NCBI GenBank assembly: GCA_011321985.1
Contig: DROB01000371.1
Coordinates: forward strand, 1 to 8,425
Source: Gammaproteobacteria bacterium
GTDB lineage: Bacteria; Pseudomonadota; Gammaproteobacteria; SZUA-229
Direction of reading: 5' to 3'
Length of the DNA stretch: 8,425 nt
Positions 1 to 5,428 of this stretch are shown here, one piece after another. The notes beneath the pieces were generated by a model, which did not search any database, was not told where the DNA came from, and saw only the letters and a program-made list of their open reading frames with translations. A program made the translations under genes and the position numbers. Within the stretch, counting starts at the first letter, position 1, and each line of letters begins with the position of its first letter.

Positions 1-437
1 ATGCGATTGGTGATAAAAAGATATTAGAGCATGCACTGAACGATATGGAAAAGATATCTGGTCAGAAACCGGTTACTACGCTCGCGCGTAAATCGGTTGC
101 TTCCTTCAAAGTGCGTGACGGTTACCCTATCGGTTGCAAGGTGACCCTGCGCAGTGAAAGGATGTATGAGTTTCTTGATCGCCTGATCAGTATCTCTGTA
201 CCGCGTATCCGTGATTTCCGTGGCCTGAGTCCTAAATCGTTTGATGGTCGTGGTAATTACAACATGGGTGTTAAAGAGCAGATCATCTTCCCCGAGATCG
301 AGTACGAGAAAATCGACAAGATCCGAGGTATGGATATCTGTATTACGACCACAGCGCGTGATAACGAAAGTGGTCTGGCATTGTTGAAAGAGTTCAATTT
401 CCCCTTTAAAGGTGTGAACAAGCAGGGTAATAAATAA
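1..437 (+). CDS. rplE: 50S ribosomal protein L5 (uL5), 5'-truncated by window edge
   Basis: L5 binds 5S rRNA and helps anchor it in the central protuberance of the 50S subunit, where it also contacts S13 and P-site tRNA. The reading frame is open from base 3, so the ATG at 45 is an internal Met and not the start. From E. coli L5 as I remember it, roughly the first 42 residues lie outside the window and 144 residues are visible. Family signatures visible are ISGQKP, ARKSVASFKVR, GYPIGCKVTLR, PRIRDFRGL, the FDGRGNYNMGV loop and EQIIFPEI. The C-terminus continues past the FPF motif as KGVNKQGNK, several residues longer than the E. coli end. Only 2 nt separate the stop from rpsN, which fits translational coupling in the spc operon. 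Confidence 0.98.
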   Translation, partial: AIGDKKILEHALNDMEKISGQKPVTTLARKSVASFKVRDGYPIGCKVTLRSERMYEFLDRLISISVPRIRDFRGLSPKSFDGRGNYNMGVKEQIIFPEIEYEKIDKIRGMDICITTTARDNESGLALLKEFNFPFKGVNKQGNK

Positions 438-439
438 TT

Positions 440-745
440 ATGGCAAAGAAATCGATGATTGCTCGCGAGCACAAACGTACTCGCCTGGTAAAACAATACG
501 CTGATAAGCGTGCAAAGTTTAAAGCTGTTCTTCTCGATCAGAATGCAGATTTTGATGAAAAGATGGAGGCCCAGCGCCAGTTGCAGACTCTGCCAAGAGA
601 TTCCAGCCGTTCACGTGGACGTAATCGTTGTCGCGTAACCGGTCGCCCTCACGGAGTATTCCGTAAGTTTGGTCTATGTAGAAATAAATTACGTGAAGCT
701 GCTATGCGCGGCGACATTCCTGGTCTTGTTAAGGCTAGTTGGTAG
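440..745 (+). CDS. rpsN: 30S ribosomal protein S14 (uS14), zinc-independent long form
   Basis: S14 is a late-binding protein of the 30S head, next to S3 and S10. The 101 residues match the usual length of the long proteobacterial form. Family signatures are the QTLPRDSS segment, RNRCRVTGRPHG, FRKFGL, and the C-terminal REAAMRGDIPGLVKASW. Isolated cysteines occur, but there is no CxxC pair, so this is the type without a bound zinc. The ATG lies 2 nt after the rplE stop. An AGGG at 424-427, inside the rplE end, is the best Shine-Dalgarno candidate, with a long 12-nt spacing. The next gene's SD overlaps this gene's TAG stop (743-745). Confidence 0.98.
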   Translation: MAKKSMIAREHKRTRLVKQYADKRAKFKAVLLDQNADFDEKMEAQRQLQTLPRDSSRSRGRNRCRVTGRPHGVFRKFGLCRNKLREAAMRGDIPGLVKASW

Positions 746-757
746 AGGTATTTCATT

Positions 758-1147
758 ATGATGACAGATCCTATAGCGGACATGCTGACACGCGTTCGTA
801 ATGCACAATCAGCAGCCAAGGCCGATGTGACGATGCCTTCGTCCAAGTTGAAGATGGCGATCGCAAAAGTATTACTGGATGAAGGTTACATCACCGGTTT
901 TTCGAGTGATGAAGCAGTCAAGCCCACTTTGACGGTTACATTGAAATATTATGAAGGCCGACCTGTAATCGATGAGCTGAAACGTGTGAGTCGCCCTGGT
1001 CTGCGTATTTATAAAAACAAACATGAATTGCCAAAGATCTTGAATGGTCTGGGCATCGCTATCGTATCGACATCTGCGGGTGTGATGACGGATCGTGAAG
1101 CACGTTCTTCAGGCCGTGGCGGCGAGATTATTTGTACTGTTTCATAG
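758..1147 (+). CDS. rpsH: 30S ribosomal protein S8 (uS8)
   Basis: S8 binds the central domain of 16S rRNA (helix 21) early in 30S assembly. In E. coli it also represses the spc operon by binding a similar hairpin near the start of rplE, which would lie upstream of this window. The 129 residues carry DPIADMLTRVRNAQ, the VTMPSSKLK segment, VSRPGLRIYK, LGIAIVSTSAGVMTDREAR and the closing GGEIICTV. Two adjacent ATGs exist (758 and 761). AGAGGT at 744-749 sits 8 nt before 758 and favours the first, and it overlaps the rpsN stop codon, so translation of the two genes is probably coupled. Confidence 0.98.
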   Translation: MMTDPIADMLTRVRNAQSAAKADVTMPSSKLKMAIAKVLLDEGYITGFSSDEAVKPTLTVTLKYYEGRPVIDELKRVSRPGLRIYKNKHELPKILNGLGIAIVSTSAGVMTDREARSSGRGGEIICTVS

Positions 1148-1184
1148 AGACAGCCATATACCTATTACATAACAGAGTAAAACC

Positions 1185-1718
1185 ATGTCACGTATTGCAA
1201 AAAAACCTGTCGAAATAGTATCTGGTGCCGATGTCAGCATCAGTGGGCAGACCGTATCCGTCAAAGGCAAACAAGGAAACCTTACGATAGATCTACATGA
1301 AACGGTGAGTATAAAGCAGGAAGATGGAACGCTTACATTTTCACCTAACGATGATTCAAAAGGCAGCATGGCGATGGCTGGCACCATGCGTTCGCTGGTC
1401 AATAACATGGTCCTCGGCGTGACCGAAGGGTTCACGAGACAGTTACAGCTGGTCGGTGTGGGTTACAGAGCACAGATGCAGGGCAAGGTACTCGATCTAT
1501 CGCTGGGTTTCTCGCATCCGGTCAAATATGCCATTCCAGAAGGCATCACCATAGAGACACCGAGCCAGACAGAAATTAACGTGAAAGGTGCTGACAAACA
1601 GAAAGTGGGTCAGGTCTGTGCAGAGATAAGAGCGTATCGTCCACCAGAGCCTTACAAGGGTAAGGGTGTACGATACTCTGACGAACGCGTTATACGTAAA
1701 GAAGCCAAGAAGAAGTAA
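1185..1718 (+). CDS. rplF: 50S ribosomal protein L6 (uL6)
   Basis: L6 binds 23S rRNA domain VI near the sarcin-ricin loop and the factor-binding site. It consists of two similar alpha/beta domains, roughly residues 1-80 and 81-177. At 177 residues it equals the E. coli length. Signatures are MSRIAKKPVE at the N-terminus, the GVTEGFTRQLQLVGVGYRA junction, LSLGFSHPV, KGADKQKVGQV, and the strongly conserved RPPEPYKGKGVRY followed by a lysine-rich tail. The start follows a 37-nt spacer with AGAG at 1174-1177 placed 7 nt upstream. Confidence 0.98.
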   Translation: MSRIAKKPVEIVSGADVSISGQTVSVKGKQGNLTIDLHETVSIKQEDGTLTFSPNDDSKGSMAMAGTMRSLVNNMVLGVTEGFTRQLQLVGVGYRAQMQGKVLDLSLGFSHPVKYAIPEGITIETPSQTEINVKGADKQKVGQVCAEIRAYRPPEPYKGKGVRYSDERVIRKEAKKK

Positions 1719-1735
1719 CTGATTAGAGCAAGAAC

Positions 1736-2092
1736 ATGATATCTAAAAAAGCAAACAGAATGCGTCGTGCGAAAAGAACACGTGCAAAAATTAGTGAGCT
1801 AGGTGCGCATCGTCTAACGATTCACCGCACACCGCGCCATATCTATGCGCAGGTTGTCTCACCTGATGGCAGCAAGGTCATCGCAGCGGCTTCTACCGTA
1901 CAGAAAGATGTTGCTGGTGATGCGAAGTATACGGGTAATACCGATGCAGCATCACTGGTCGGTAAAGCGATCGCTGAAAAATCAAAGTCTGCAGGTATAA
2001 CTACAGTCGCTTTTGATCGTTCAGGTTTCCGCTATCATGGTCGTGTGAAAGCTTTGGCAGAAGCAGCACGTGAAGGCGGATTAGAGTTTTAA
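1736..2092 (+). CDS. rplR: 50S ribosomal protein L18 (uL18)
   Basis: L18 binds 5S rRNA together with L5 and L25 and brings it into the central protuberance. The 118 residues are one more than in E. coli. There is a basic N-terminal tail (residues 1-20, rich in Lys and Arg), followed by HRTPRHIYAQV, the AASTV segment, KYTGN, VGKAIAEK, and the family-defining FDRSGFRYHGRVKALAEAAREGGLEF at the C-terminus. It starts 17 nt after rplF, with AGAG at 1725-1728 as a modest SD. Its stop is followed by an unusually long 93-nt spacer before rpsE. Confidence 0.98.
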   Translation: MISKKANRMRRAKRTRAKISELGAHRLTIHRTPRHIYAQVVSPDGSKVIAAASTVQKDVAGDAKYTGNTDAASLVGKAIAEKSKSAGITTVAFDRSGFRYHGRVKALAEAAREGGLEF

Positions 2093-2185
2093 TTGCCGTT
2101 TTAATAACGGCTTGATACAGATTTATACAAGCAGATTAAACATCAAAGATTAAACGTAAGGTTTGATTAAACATAGGGTTTAAGC
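2093..2185 (+). promoter_or_regulatory. Structured 93-nt leader between rplR and rpsE
   Basis: This spacer carries three features. (1) A perfect 6-bp hairpin just after the rplR stop: GCCGTT 2095-2100 pairs with AACGGC 2106-2111 around a 5-nt loop, with no T-run after it. (2) A possible RNA hairpin, GATTAAAC 2148-2155 with GTTTGATT 2161-2168, including two G-U pairs. (3) A perfect 6-bp hairpin, TTAAAC 2167-2172 with GTTTAA 2178-2183, whose loop and first stem base hold the rpsE SD (AGGG 2175-2178). Hairpins 2 and 3 share two bases. A weak internal promoter is also possible (TTAATA 2101-2106, 17 nt, TATACA 2124-2129). The structures are directly visible. Any regulatory role, such as processing or control of rpsE translation, is inference. 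Confidence 0.4.
2134..2172 (+). repeat. Three direct copies of GATTAAAC upstream of rpsE
   Basis: GATTAAAC occurs at 2134-2141, 2148-2155 and 2165-2172, with start-to-start steps of 14 and 17 nt. The first and third copies extend to GATTAAACAT. Copies two and three form the left arms of the two hairpins that precede the rpsE start. It looks like local duplication within a spacer. Confidence 0.75.
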
Positions 2186-2695
2186 ATGGCACAAGCAGAT
2201 CATTCAGCAAATAATAAAGATGACTTCATTGAAAAGTTAGTTGCTGTTAACCGTGTAGCAAAAGTTGTTAAAGGCGGTCGTCAATTTGGGTTTACTGCGC
2301 TGACAGTAGTCGGTGATGGTAACGGGACGATCGGTTTCGGTTACGGCAAGGCAAAAGAAGTCCCGCTGGCTATTCAGAAAGCGATGGATAAAGCGCGCAA
2401 GAACATGAAACCTGTTCCGCTTAAAGGTGATACGTTGCAACATGCTATTACCGGCATCCATGGAGCGGCGAATGTATACATGCAGCCTGCTTCCGATGGT
2501 ACCGGTATCATTGCTGGTGGTGCGATGCGTGCGGTATTCGAAGCGGTTGGTGTAAAGAACGTACTGGCTAAAATCAATGGAACACGTAACCCGGTAAACG
2601 TGGTACGTGCGACGATTAATGGTCTTTCATCTATGTCATCACCCGAATACGTTGCGGCTAAACGTGGCAAGAAAATCGAAGAGATCATAGGTTAA
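2186..2695 (+). CDS. rpsE: 30S ribosomal protein S5 (uS5)
   Basis: S5 lies at the mRNA entry side of the 30S subunit and affects decoding accuracy and helicase activity. Changes in its N-terminal loop give spectinomycin resistance in E. coli. The 169 residues (167 in E. coli) contain the N-terminal double-stranded-RNA-binding-like domain, about residues 15-80, with VVKGGRQFGF, VGDGNGTIGFGYGKAKEVP and AIQKAMDKARKN. The C-terminal domain follows with GTGIIAGGAMRAV, EAVGVKNVLAK and an NPVNVVRAT segment. The KGGR loop has the ordinary residues, so nothing suggests resistance. AGGG at 2175-2178 is 7 nt before the ATG and supports this start. Confidence 0.98.
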   Translation: MAQADHSANNKDDFIEKLVAVNRVAKVVKGGRQFGFTALTVVGDGNGTIGFGYGKAKEVPLAIQKAMDKARKNMKPVPLKGDTLQHAITGIHGAANVYMQPASDGTGIIAGGAMRAVFEAVGVKNVLAKINGTRNPVNVVRATINGLSSMSSPEYVAAKRGKKIEEIIG

Positions 2696-2696
2696 G

Positions 2697-2718
2697 TACC
2701 TGGAAGAAAAAACAGGTA
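2697..2718 (+). repeat. Hairpin between rpsE and rpmD
   Basis: TACCTG (2697-2702) and CAGGTA (2713-2718) form a perfect 6-bp stem around a 10-nt A-rich loop, directly after the rpsE stop. No T-run follows, so it is not an intrinsic terminator. GGTAGA then repeats at 2715-2720 and 2729-2734. An mRNA-processing or stability role is possible but not shown. Confidence 0.45.
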
Positions 2719-2741
2719 GATACTTGTAGGTAGAAATAGAC

Positions 2742-2930
2742 ATGGCTAACAAAGAATTAAGAGTTACGTTGACTAAGAGCACAATCGGTCGTCTGAAAGC
2801 GCATAAAGCTTGCGCTCGTGGTCTGGGATTGCTGCGTACTCATCATACGGTGACGGTTCAGGATACTCCTGAAAATCGTGGAATGATAAACAAGATTTAT
2901 TACATGGTTAATGTTGAGGAGTTGAACTGA
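2742..2930 (+). CDS. rpmD: 50S ribosomal protein L30 (uL30)
   Basis: L30 is a small 50S protein that binds 23S rRNA at the solvent side. The 62 residues fit the short bacterial family (about 59 in E. coli). Signatures are VTLTKSTIGR, the KAHKACARGLGL helix, RTHHTVTVQDTPENRGMI and the closing YYMVNVEEL. An AGG at 2728-2730 lies 11 nt before the ATG as a weak SD. The TGA stop (2928-2930) shares its last base with the rplO ATG, and the rplO SD lies inside this gene's end, so the two are translationally coupled. Confidence 0.97.
   Translation: MANKELRVTLTKSTIGRLKAHKACARGLGLLRTHHTVTVQDTPENRGMINKIYYMVNVEELN
2916..2921 (+). promoter_or_regulatory. Strong SD that sets the rplO start
   Basis: GAGGAG at 2916-2921 lies 8 nt before the ATG at 2930 and is among the best Shine-Dalgarno matches in the window. 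A second in-frame ATG at 2945 would give the N-terminus familiar from E. coli L15, but it has no comparable SD. The 2930 start is therefore preferred. Confidence 0.7.
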
Positions 2931-3385
2931 TGTCTAACGGTGCAATGCATTTAAATACACTTCGGCCTGCCGAGGGTAGTAAGAAAGATGCCAGACGTGT
3001 TGGTCGTGGGATCGGTTCGGGAACAGGCAAAACCTGTGGACGTGGTCATAAAGGTCAAAAATCTCGCTCGGGTGGTTTCACTAAAGTGGGCTTCGAGGGT
3101 GGTCAGATGCCTTTGCAACGTCGTCTGCCTAAAGTGGGTTTCGCCTCACGTAAGGCTAAGTTAAGTGCCGAAGTAAGACTGGATGAGCTGGTGAAAATTA
3201 CAGCCGATGTCATCGATCTTGCAGCATTGATCGCGGCAGATATCGTGCCTGCGAGAACACAGAAAGCGAAAGTGATCGCTTCTGGCGAAATTTCAAAAGC
3301 GGTGCAGCTGAAGGGTATCAAGGTGACACCGGGTGCACGCAAGGCGATCGAAGCCGCTGGCGGCAAGATCGAGGATGTAGCGTAA
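2930..3385 (+). CDS. rplO: 50S ribosomal protein L15 (uL15)
   Basis: L15 is a late-assembling 50S protein with a long basic extension that reaches into 23S rRNA. The 151 residues compare with 144 in E. coli. The N-terminal half is Gly/Lys/Arg-rich, with LNTLRPAEGSKK, RVGRGIGSGTGKTCGRGHKGQKSR-type repeats (about residues 25-45) and FEGGQMPLQRRLPKVGF. The C-terminal half is a globular domain ending GARKAIEAAGGKIEDV. Starting at 2930 adds MSNGA before the E. coli-like MHLNTL start at 2945, and the strong SD supports the longer form. The start overlaps the rpmD stop by 1 nt. Confidence 0.97.
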   Translation: MSNGAMHLNTLRPAEGSKKDARRVGRGIGSGTGKTCGRGHKGQKSRSGGFTKVGFEGGQMPLQRRLPKVGFASRKAKLSAEVRLDELVKITADVIDLAALIAADIVPARTQKAKVIASGEISKAVQLKGIKVTPGARKAIEAAGGKIEDVA

Positions 3386-3417
3386 GCTGCAATGCCAGTA
3401 TATAACGATAATTATTA

Positions 3418-3432
3418 ATGGTAACGATCTGA
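3418..3432 (+). other. Four-codon mini-ORF abutting the secY start
   Basis: ATG at 3418 reads Met-Val-Thr-Ile and stops at TGA 3430-3432, directly against the secY ATG at 3433 and in the same frame. No purine-rich SD is placed well for secY itself, so a ribosome finishing this mini-ORF could re-initiate. This may be chance. It is recorded because it lies at the start of a gene whose dosage matters. Confidence 0.25.
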
Positions 3433-4740
3433 ATGGCAGCTAAGGGTAATCTTTCGGAATTAAAACAACGCATCATCTTTGTTATTGGTGCGCTGATCGT
3501 TTTCCGTATCGGGACGTTTATCCCGGTTCCGGGTATCGATCCTACTGTGCTGTCGGTTTTATTCGATCAGCAGAAAGGCAGTATCCTGGGCGTGTTCAAC
3601 ATGTTCTCAGGTGGTGCGTTGAGTCGCATGTCGATCTTCGCGCTGGGCATCATGCCGTATATTTCGGCATCGATCATCATGCAGTTGCTCGCGGTCACCG
3701 TGCCGTCGCTGGAACAGCTGAAGAAGGAAGGTGAGCCGGGCCGTCGTAAGATAGCCATGTATACGCGCTATTTTACGCTGGTATTAGCGAGCTTCCAGTC
3801 AGTCGGTATATCCGTCGCACTGCAGGGACAAAATATCAGTGGAGCACATCTGGTGATGAACCCGGGTGTGAGTTTTATCTTTACCTCCGCGGTTACCCTG
3901 GTAACCGGCACCATGTTCCTGATGTGGCTGGGAGAGCAGGTAACGGAACGTGGTATCGGTAATGGTATATCGATCATTATTTTTGCCGGTATCGTAGCAG
4001 GTCTGCCAAATGCGGTTGGCGGTACTCTGGAACTGGTAAGGACTGGCGAGTTACATACACTGGCAACGTTGGTGTTGTTTGTCCTGGCGGTTGCAGTAAC
4101 TGCGTTCGTGGTCTTCATAGAAAGAGGGCAGCGTCGGATTACTGTCAATTATGCGAAGAAACAACAGGGGCGCCGTCTGTATCAGGCGCAGAGCAGCCAT
4201 TTACCGCTGAAGCTTAATATGGCAGGTGTGATTCCACCGATTTTTGCTTCGAGTATTATTTTGTTTCCAGCGACGATGGCGAGCTGGACCGGGCAGACAG
4301 AGGGCATGGAATGGTTATCTGATATCGCAGCCAAGATATCACCGGGACAACCGATCTATATCATCCTGTTTGCCATTGCGATTATATTTTTCTGCTTTTT
4401 CTATACCGCATTGCAGTTCAATGCACGTGATACAGCAGACAACCTGAAGAAGGGTGGCGCATTTGTTCCGGGTATACGCCCAGGTGAACAGACAGCCAAA
4501 TATATTGACAAGGTGATGACACGTTTGACCTTTGTCGGGGCGTTATATATAACCTCCGTGTGTCTGTTACCTGAATTTTTGATTTTATACTGGAACGTTC
4601 CGTTCTACTTTGGCGGTACATCATTGCTGATTATCGTGGTAGTAGTGATGGATTTCATGGCACAGATACAGTCGCATATGATGTCGCACCAGTATGAAGG
4701 TATTATGAAAAAAGCCAATCTTGATGGCTACAAAAGATAA
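3433..4740 (+). CDS. secY: Sec translocon channel subunit SecY
   Basis: SecY is the inner-membrane channel of the SecYEG translocon. It accepts preproteins from SecA and nascent membrane proteins from ribosomes. The 435 residues compare with 443 in E. coli, and the difference is a shorter cytosolic N-terminus. Ten hydrophobic segments can be read, for example about residues 14-33, 68-90, 108-128, 142-165, 174-192, 208-229 and 307-328. Signatures are FNMFSGGALSR in the plug region, ALGIMPYISASIIMQLL, LGEQVTERGIGNGISI, the cytosolic ERGQRR loop at 230-235, and RPGEQTAKYIDKVMTRL. R349 aligns with E. coli R357, which is needed for SecA-driven transport. An in-frame TGA at 3430-3432 fixes this start. 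It is the only non-ribosomal gene in the spc operon. Confidence 0.99.
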   Translation: MAAKGNLSELKQRIIFVIGALIVFRIGTFIPVPGIDPTVLSVLFDQQKGSILGVFNMFSGGALSRMSIFALGIMPYISASIIMQLLAVTVPSLEQLKKEGEPGRRKIAMYTRYFTLVLASFQSVGISVALQGQNISGAHLVMNPGVSFIFTSAVTLVTGTMFLMWLGEQVTERGIGNGISIIIFAGIVAGLPNAVGGTLELVRTGELHTLATLVLFVLAVAVTAFVVFIERGQRRITVNYAKKQQGRRLYQAQSSHLPLKLNMAGVIPPIFASSIILFPATMASWTGQTEGMEWLSDIAAKISPGQPIYIILFAIAIIFFCFFYTALQFNARDTADNLKKGGAFVPGIRPGEQTAKYIDKVMTRLTFVGALYITSVCLLPEFLILYWNVPFYFGGTSLLIIVVVVMDFMAQIQSHMMSHQYEGIMKKANLDGYKR

Positions 4741-4758
4741 AGAAACATTAAATTATCG

Positions 4759-4784
4759 TAGTTGATTAGAATAGTTGATTAGAA
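4759..4784 (+). repeat. Perfect 13-nt tandem duplication before rpmJ
   Basis: TAGTTGATTAGAA occurs at 4759-4771 and again immediately at 4772-4784, without a mismatch, in the 57-nt secY-rpmJ spacer. A further GATTAAG follows at 4788-4794, just upstream of the rpmJ ATG. It has the form of a replication-slippage duplication. No function is evident. Confidence 0.85.
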
Positions 4785-4797
4785 CGGGATTAAGAAA

Positions 4798-4911
4798 ATG
4801 AAAGTACGTGCATCTGTAAAAAAAATGTGTCGCAACTGTAAAATTGTTAAACGCAGTGGTGTGGTACGTGTGATCTGTACTGATCCTCGCCATAAGCAAC
4901 GCCAGGGCTAA
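4798..4911 (+). CDS. rpmJ: 50S ribosomal protein L36 (bL36), zinc-binding form
   Basis: L36 is the smallest 50S protein, a zinc ribbon that stabilises 23S rRNA near the L7/L12 stalk base. The ORF has 37 codons plus TAA, begins MKVRASVKKMCRNCK and ends HKQRQG. The zinc ligands C11, C14, C27 and H32 are all present, so this is the zinc-dependent (C+) type. At 37 residues it is one shorter than E. coli L36 and equals the length common elsewhere. The upstream SD is weak (CGGGA at 4785-4789, 8 nt before the ATG). It closes the spc operon, in the position usual for gammaproteobacteria. Confidence 0.96.
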   Translation: MKVRASVKKMCRNCKIVKRSGVVRVICTDPRHKQRQG

Positions 4912-4933
4912 CCACGTTAGCGAATGTATCCTA

Positions 4934-4962
4934 TTGATTTAGGCCTCTATTTTTAGTAAAAT
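4934..4962 (+). promoter_or_regulatory. Sigma70-type promoter candidate for the alpha operon
   Basis: TTGATT (4934-4939) and TAAAAT (4957-4962) are separated by exactly 17 nt. Each matches the sigma70 consensus at four or five positions. The bases after the -10 box (4963-4969) read TGCGCGC, a GC-rich discriminator like those of rRNA and ribosomal-protein promoters under ppGpp control. Transcription would start near 4969-4970, leaving a leader of about 27 nt before rpsM. E. coli also has its alpha-operon promoter upstream of rpsM. The start point is inferred and not observed. Confidence 0.55.
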
Positions 4963-4995
4963 TGCGCGCTTTGTCGCGAAAAGACGGAAACCATA

Positions 4996-5352
4996 ATGGC
5001 TCGTATTGCAGGTATAAATATTCCACCCAATAAGCACACAGTTATTGGCTTAAGACACATCTACGGTGTCGGTCAGACGCGTGCTCAACAGATTTGTGCA
5101 GCGACAGGTATTGCTGAGACTGCAAAAATTAGCGAACTCTCGGAAGAGCAGCTCGAATCACTGCGTACAGAAGTCGGTAAGTTCTCTGTAGAAGGTGATC
5201 TGCGCCGTGAAGTTTCGATGAGTATCAAACGATTGATGGACCTGGGTTGTTATCGTGGTATCCGTCATCGTCGTGGTCTACCACTTCGTGGTCAACGCAC
5301 GAAAACCAATGCGCGTACACGTAAAGGTCCACGTCGACCTATAACTAGATAA
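4996..5352 (+). CDS. rpsM: 30S ribosomal protein S13 (uS13)
   Basis: S13 sits in the 30S head, bridges to L5 in the 50S, and its basic C-terminal tail touches P-site tRNA. The 118 residues equal the E. coli length. Signatures are MARIAGINIP, YGVGQTRAQQI (helix-hairpin region), EGDLRREVSMSIKRLMDLGCYRG, then RHRRGLPLRGQRTKTNARTRKGP. The ATG is preceded by GACGGA (4983-4988), 7 nt away, a fair SD. It is the first gene of the alpha operon. The S4-binding pseudoknot known from the E. coli leader would overlap this start, but I could not recognise it by eye. Confidence 0.98.
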   Translation: MARIAGINIPPNKHTVIGLRHIYGVGQTRAQQICAATGIAETAKISELSEEQLESLRTEVGKFSVEGDLRREVSMSIKRLMDLGCYRGIRHRRGLPLRGQRTKTNARTRKGPRRPITR

Positions 5353-5368
5353 TAGCAACACTAGATAA
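5344..5368 (+). repeat. Direct repeat ACTAGATAA at the end of rpsM
   Basis: ACTAGATAA occurs at 5344-5352, where it includes the rpsM stop codon, and again at 5360-5368 in the spacer, 16 nt later. This suggests a small duplication that extended the 75-nt rpsM-rpsK spacer. Confidence 0.65.
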
Positions 5369-5404
5369 AAGCGACGCGATAGTAGCGTTACGATTACCCG
5401 ATTA

Positions 5405-5428
5405 AGTATTAATAAAAGAGTATTAATA
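5405..5428 (+). repeat. Direct repeat AGTATTAATA at the rpsK start
   Basis: AGTATTAATA occurs at 5405-5414 and 5419-5428, 14 nt apart. The second copy runs into the first base of the rpsK ATG. The AAGAG (5416-5420) overlapping the start of the second copy is the likely rpsK SD, with a 7-nt spacing. Confidence 0.65.

Noticed and set aside
2095..2111. Hairpin after rplR as a transcription terminator
   Set aside because: No T-run follows, and essential genes of the same operon lie downstream.
2101..2129. TTAATA, 17 nt, TATACA as an internal promoter before rpsE
   Set aside because: Each box matches consensus at only four positions in AT-rich DNA, and it overlaps a hairpin. Too weak to list as a separate feature, though noted in the leader entry.
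2374..2688. 104-codon minus-strand frame opposite rpsE
   Set aside because: It is a shadow of the conserved S5 coding sequence, with no family resemblance.
3768..4148. 126-codon minus-strand frame opposite secY
   Set aside because: It is antisense to a fully conserved part of SecY, with Thr/Pro-rich low-complexity composition and no SD or neighbour logic.
4244..4447. 67-codon + strand frame inside secY
   Set aside because: It is a different frame within the conserved secY coding region, without SD support.
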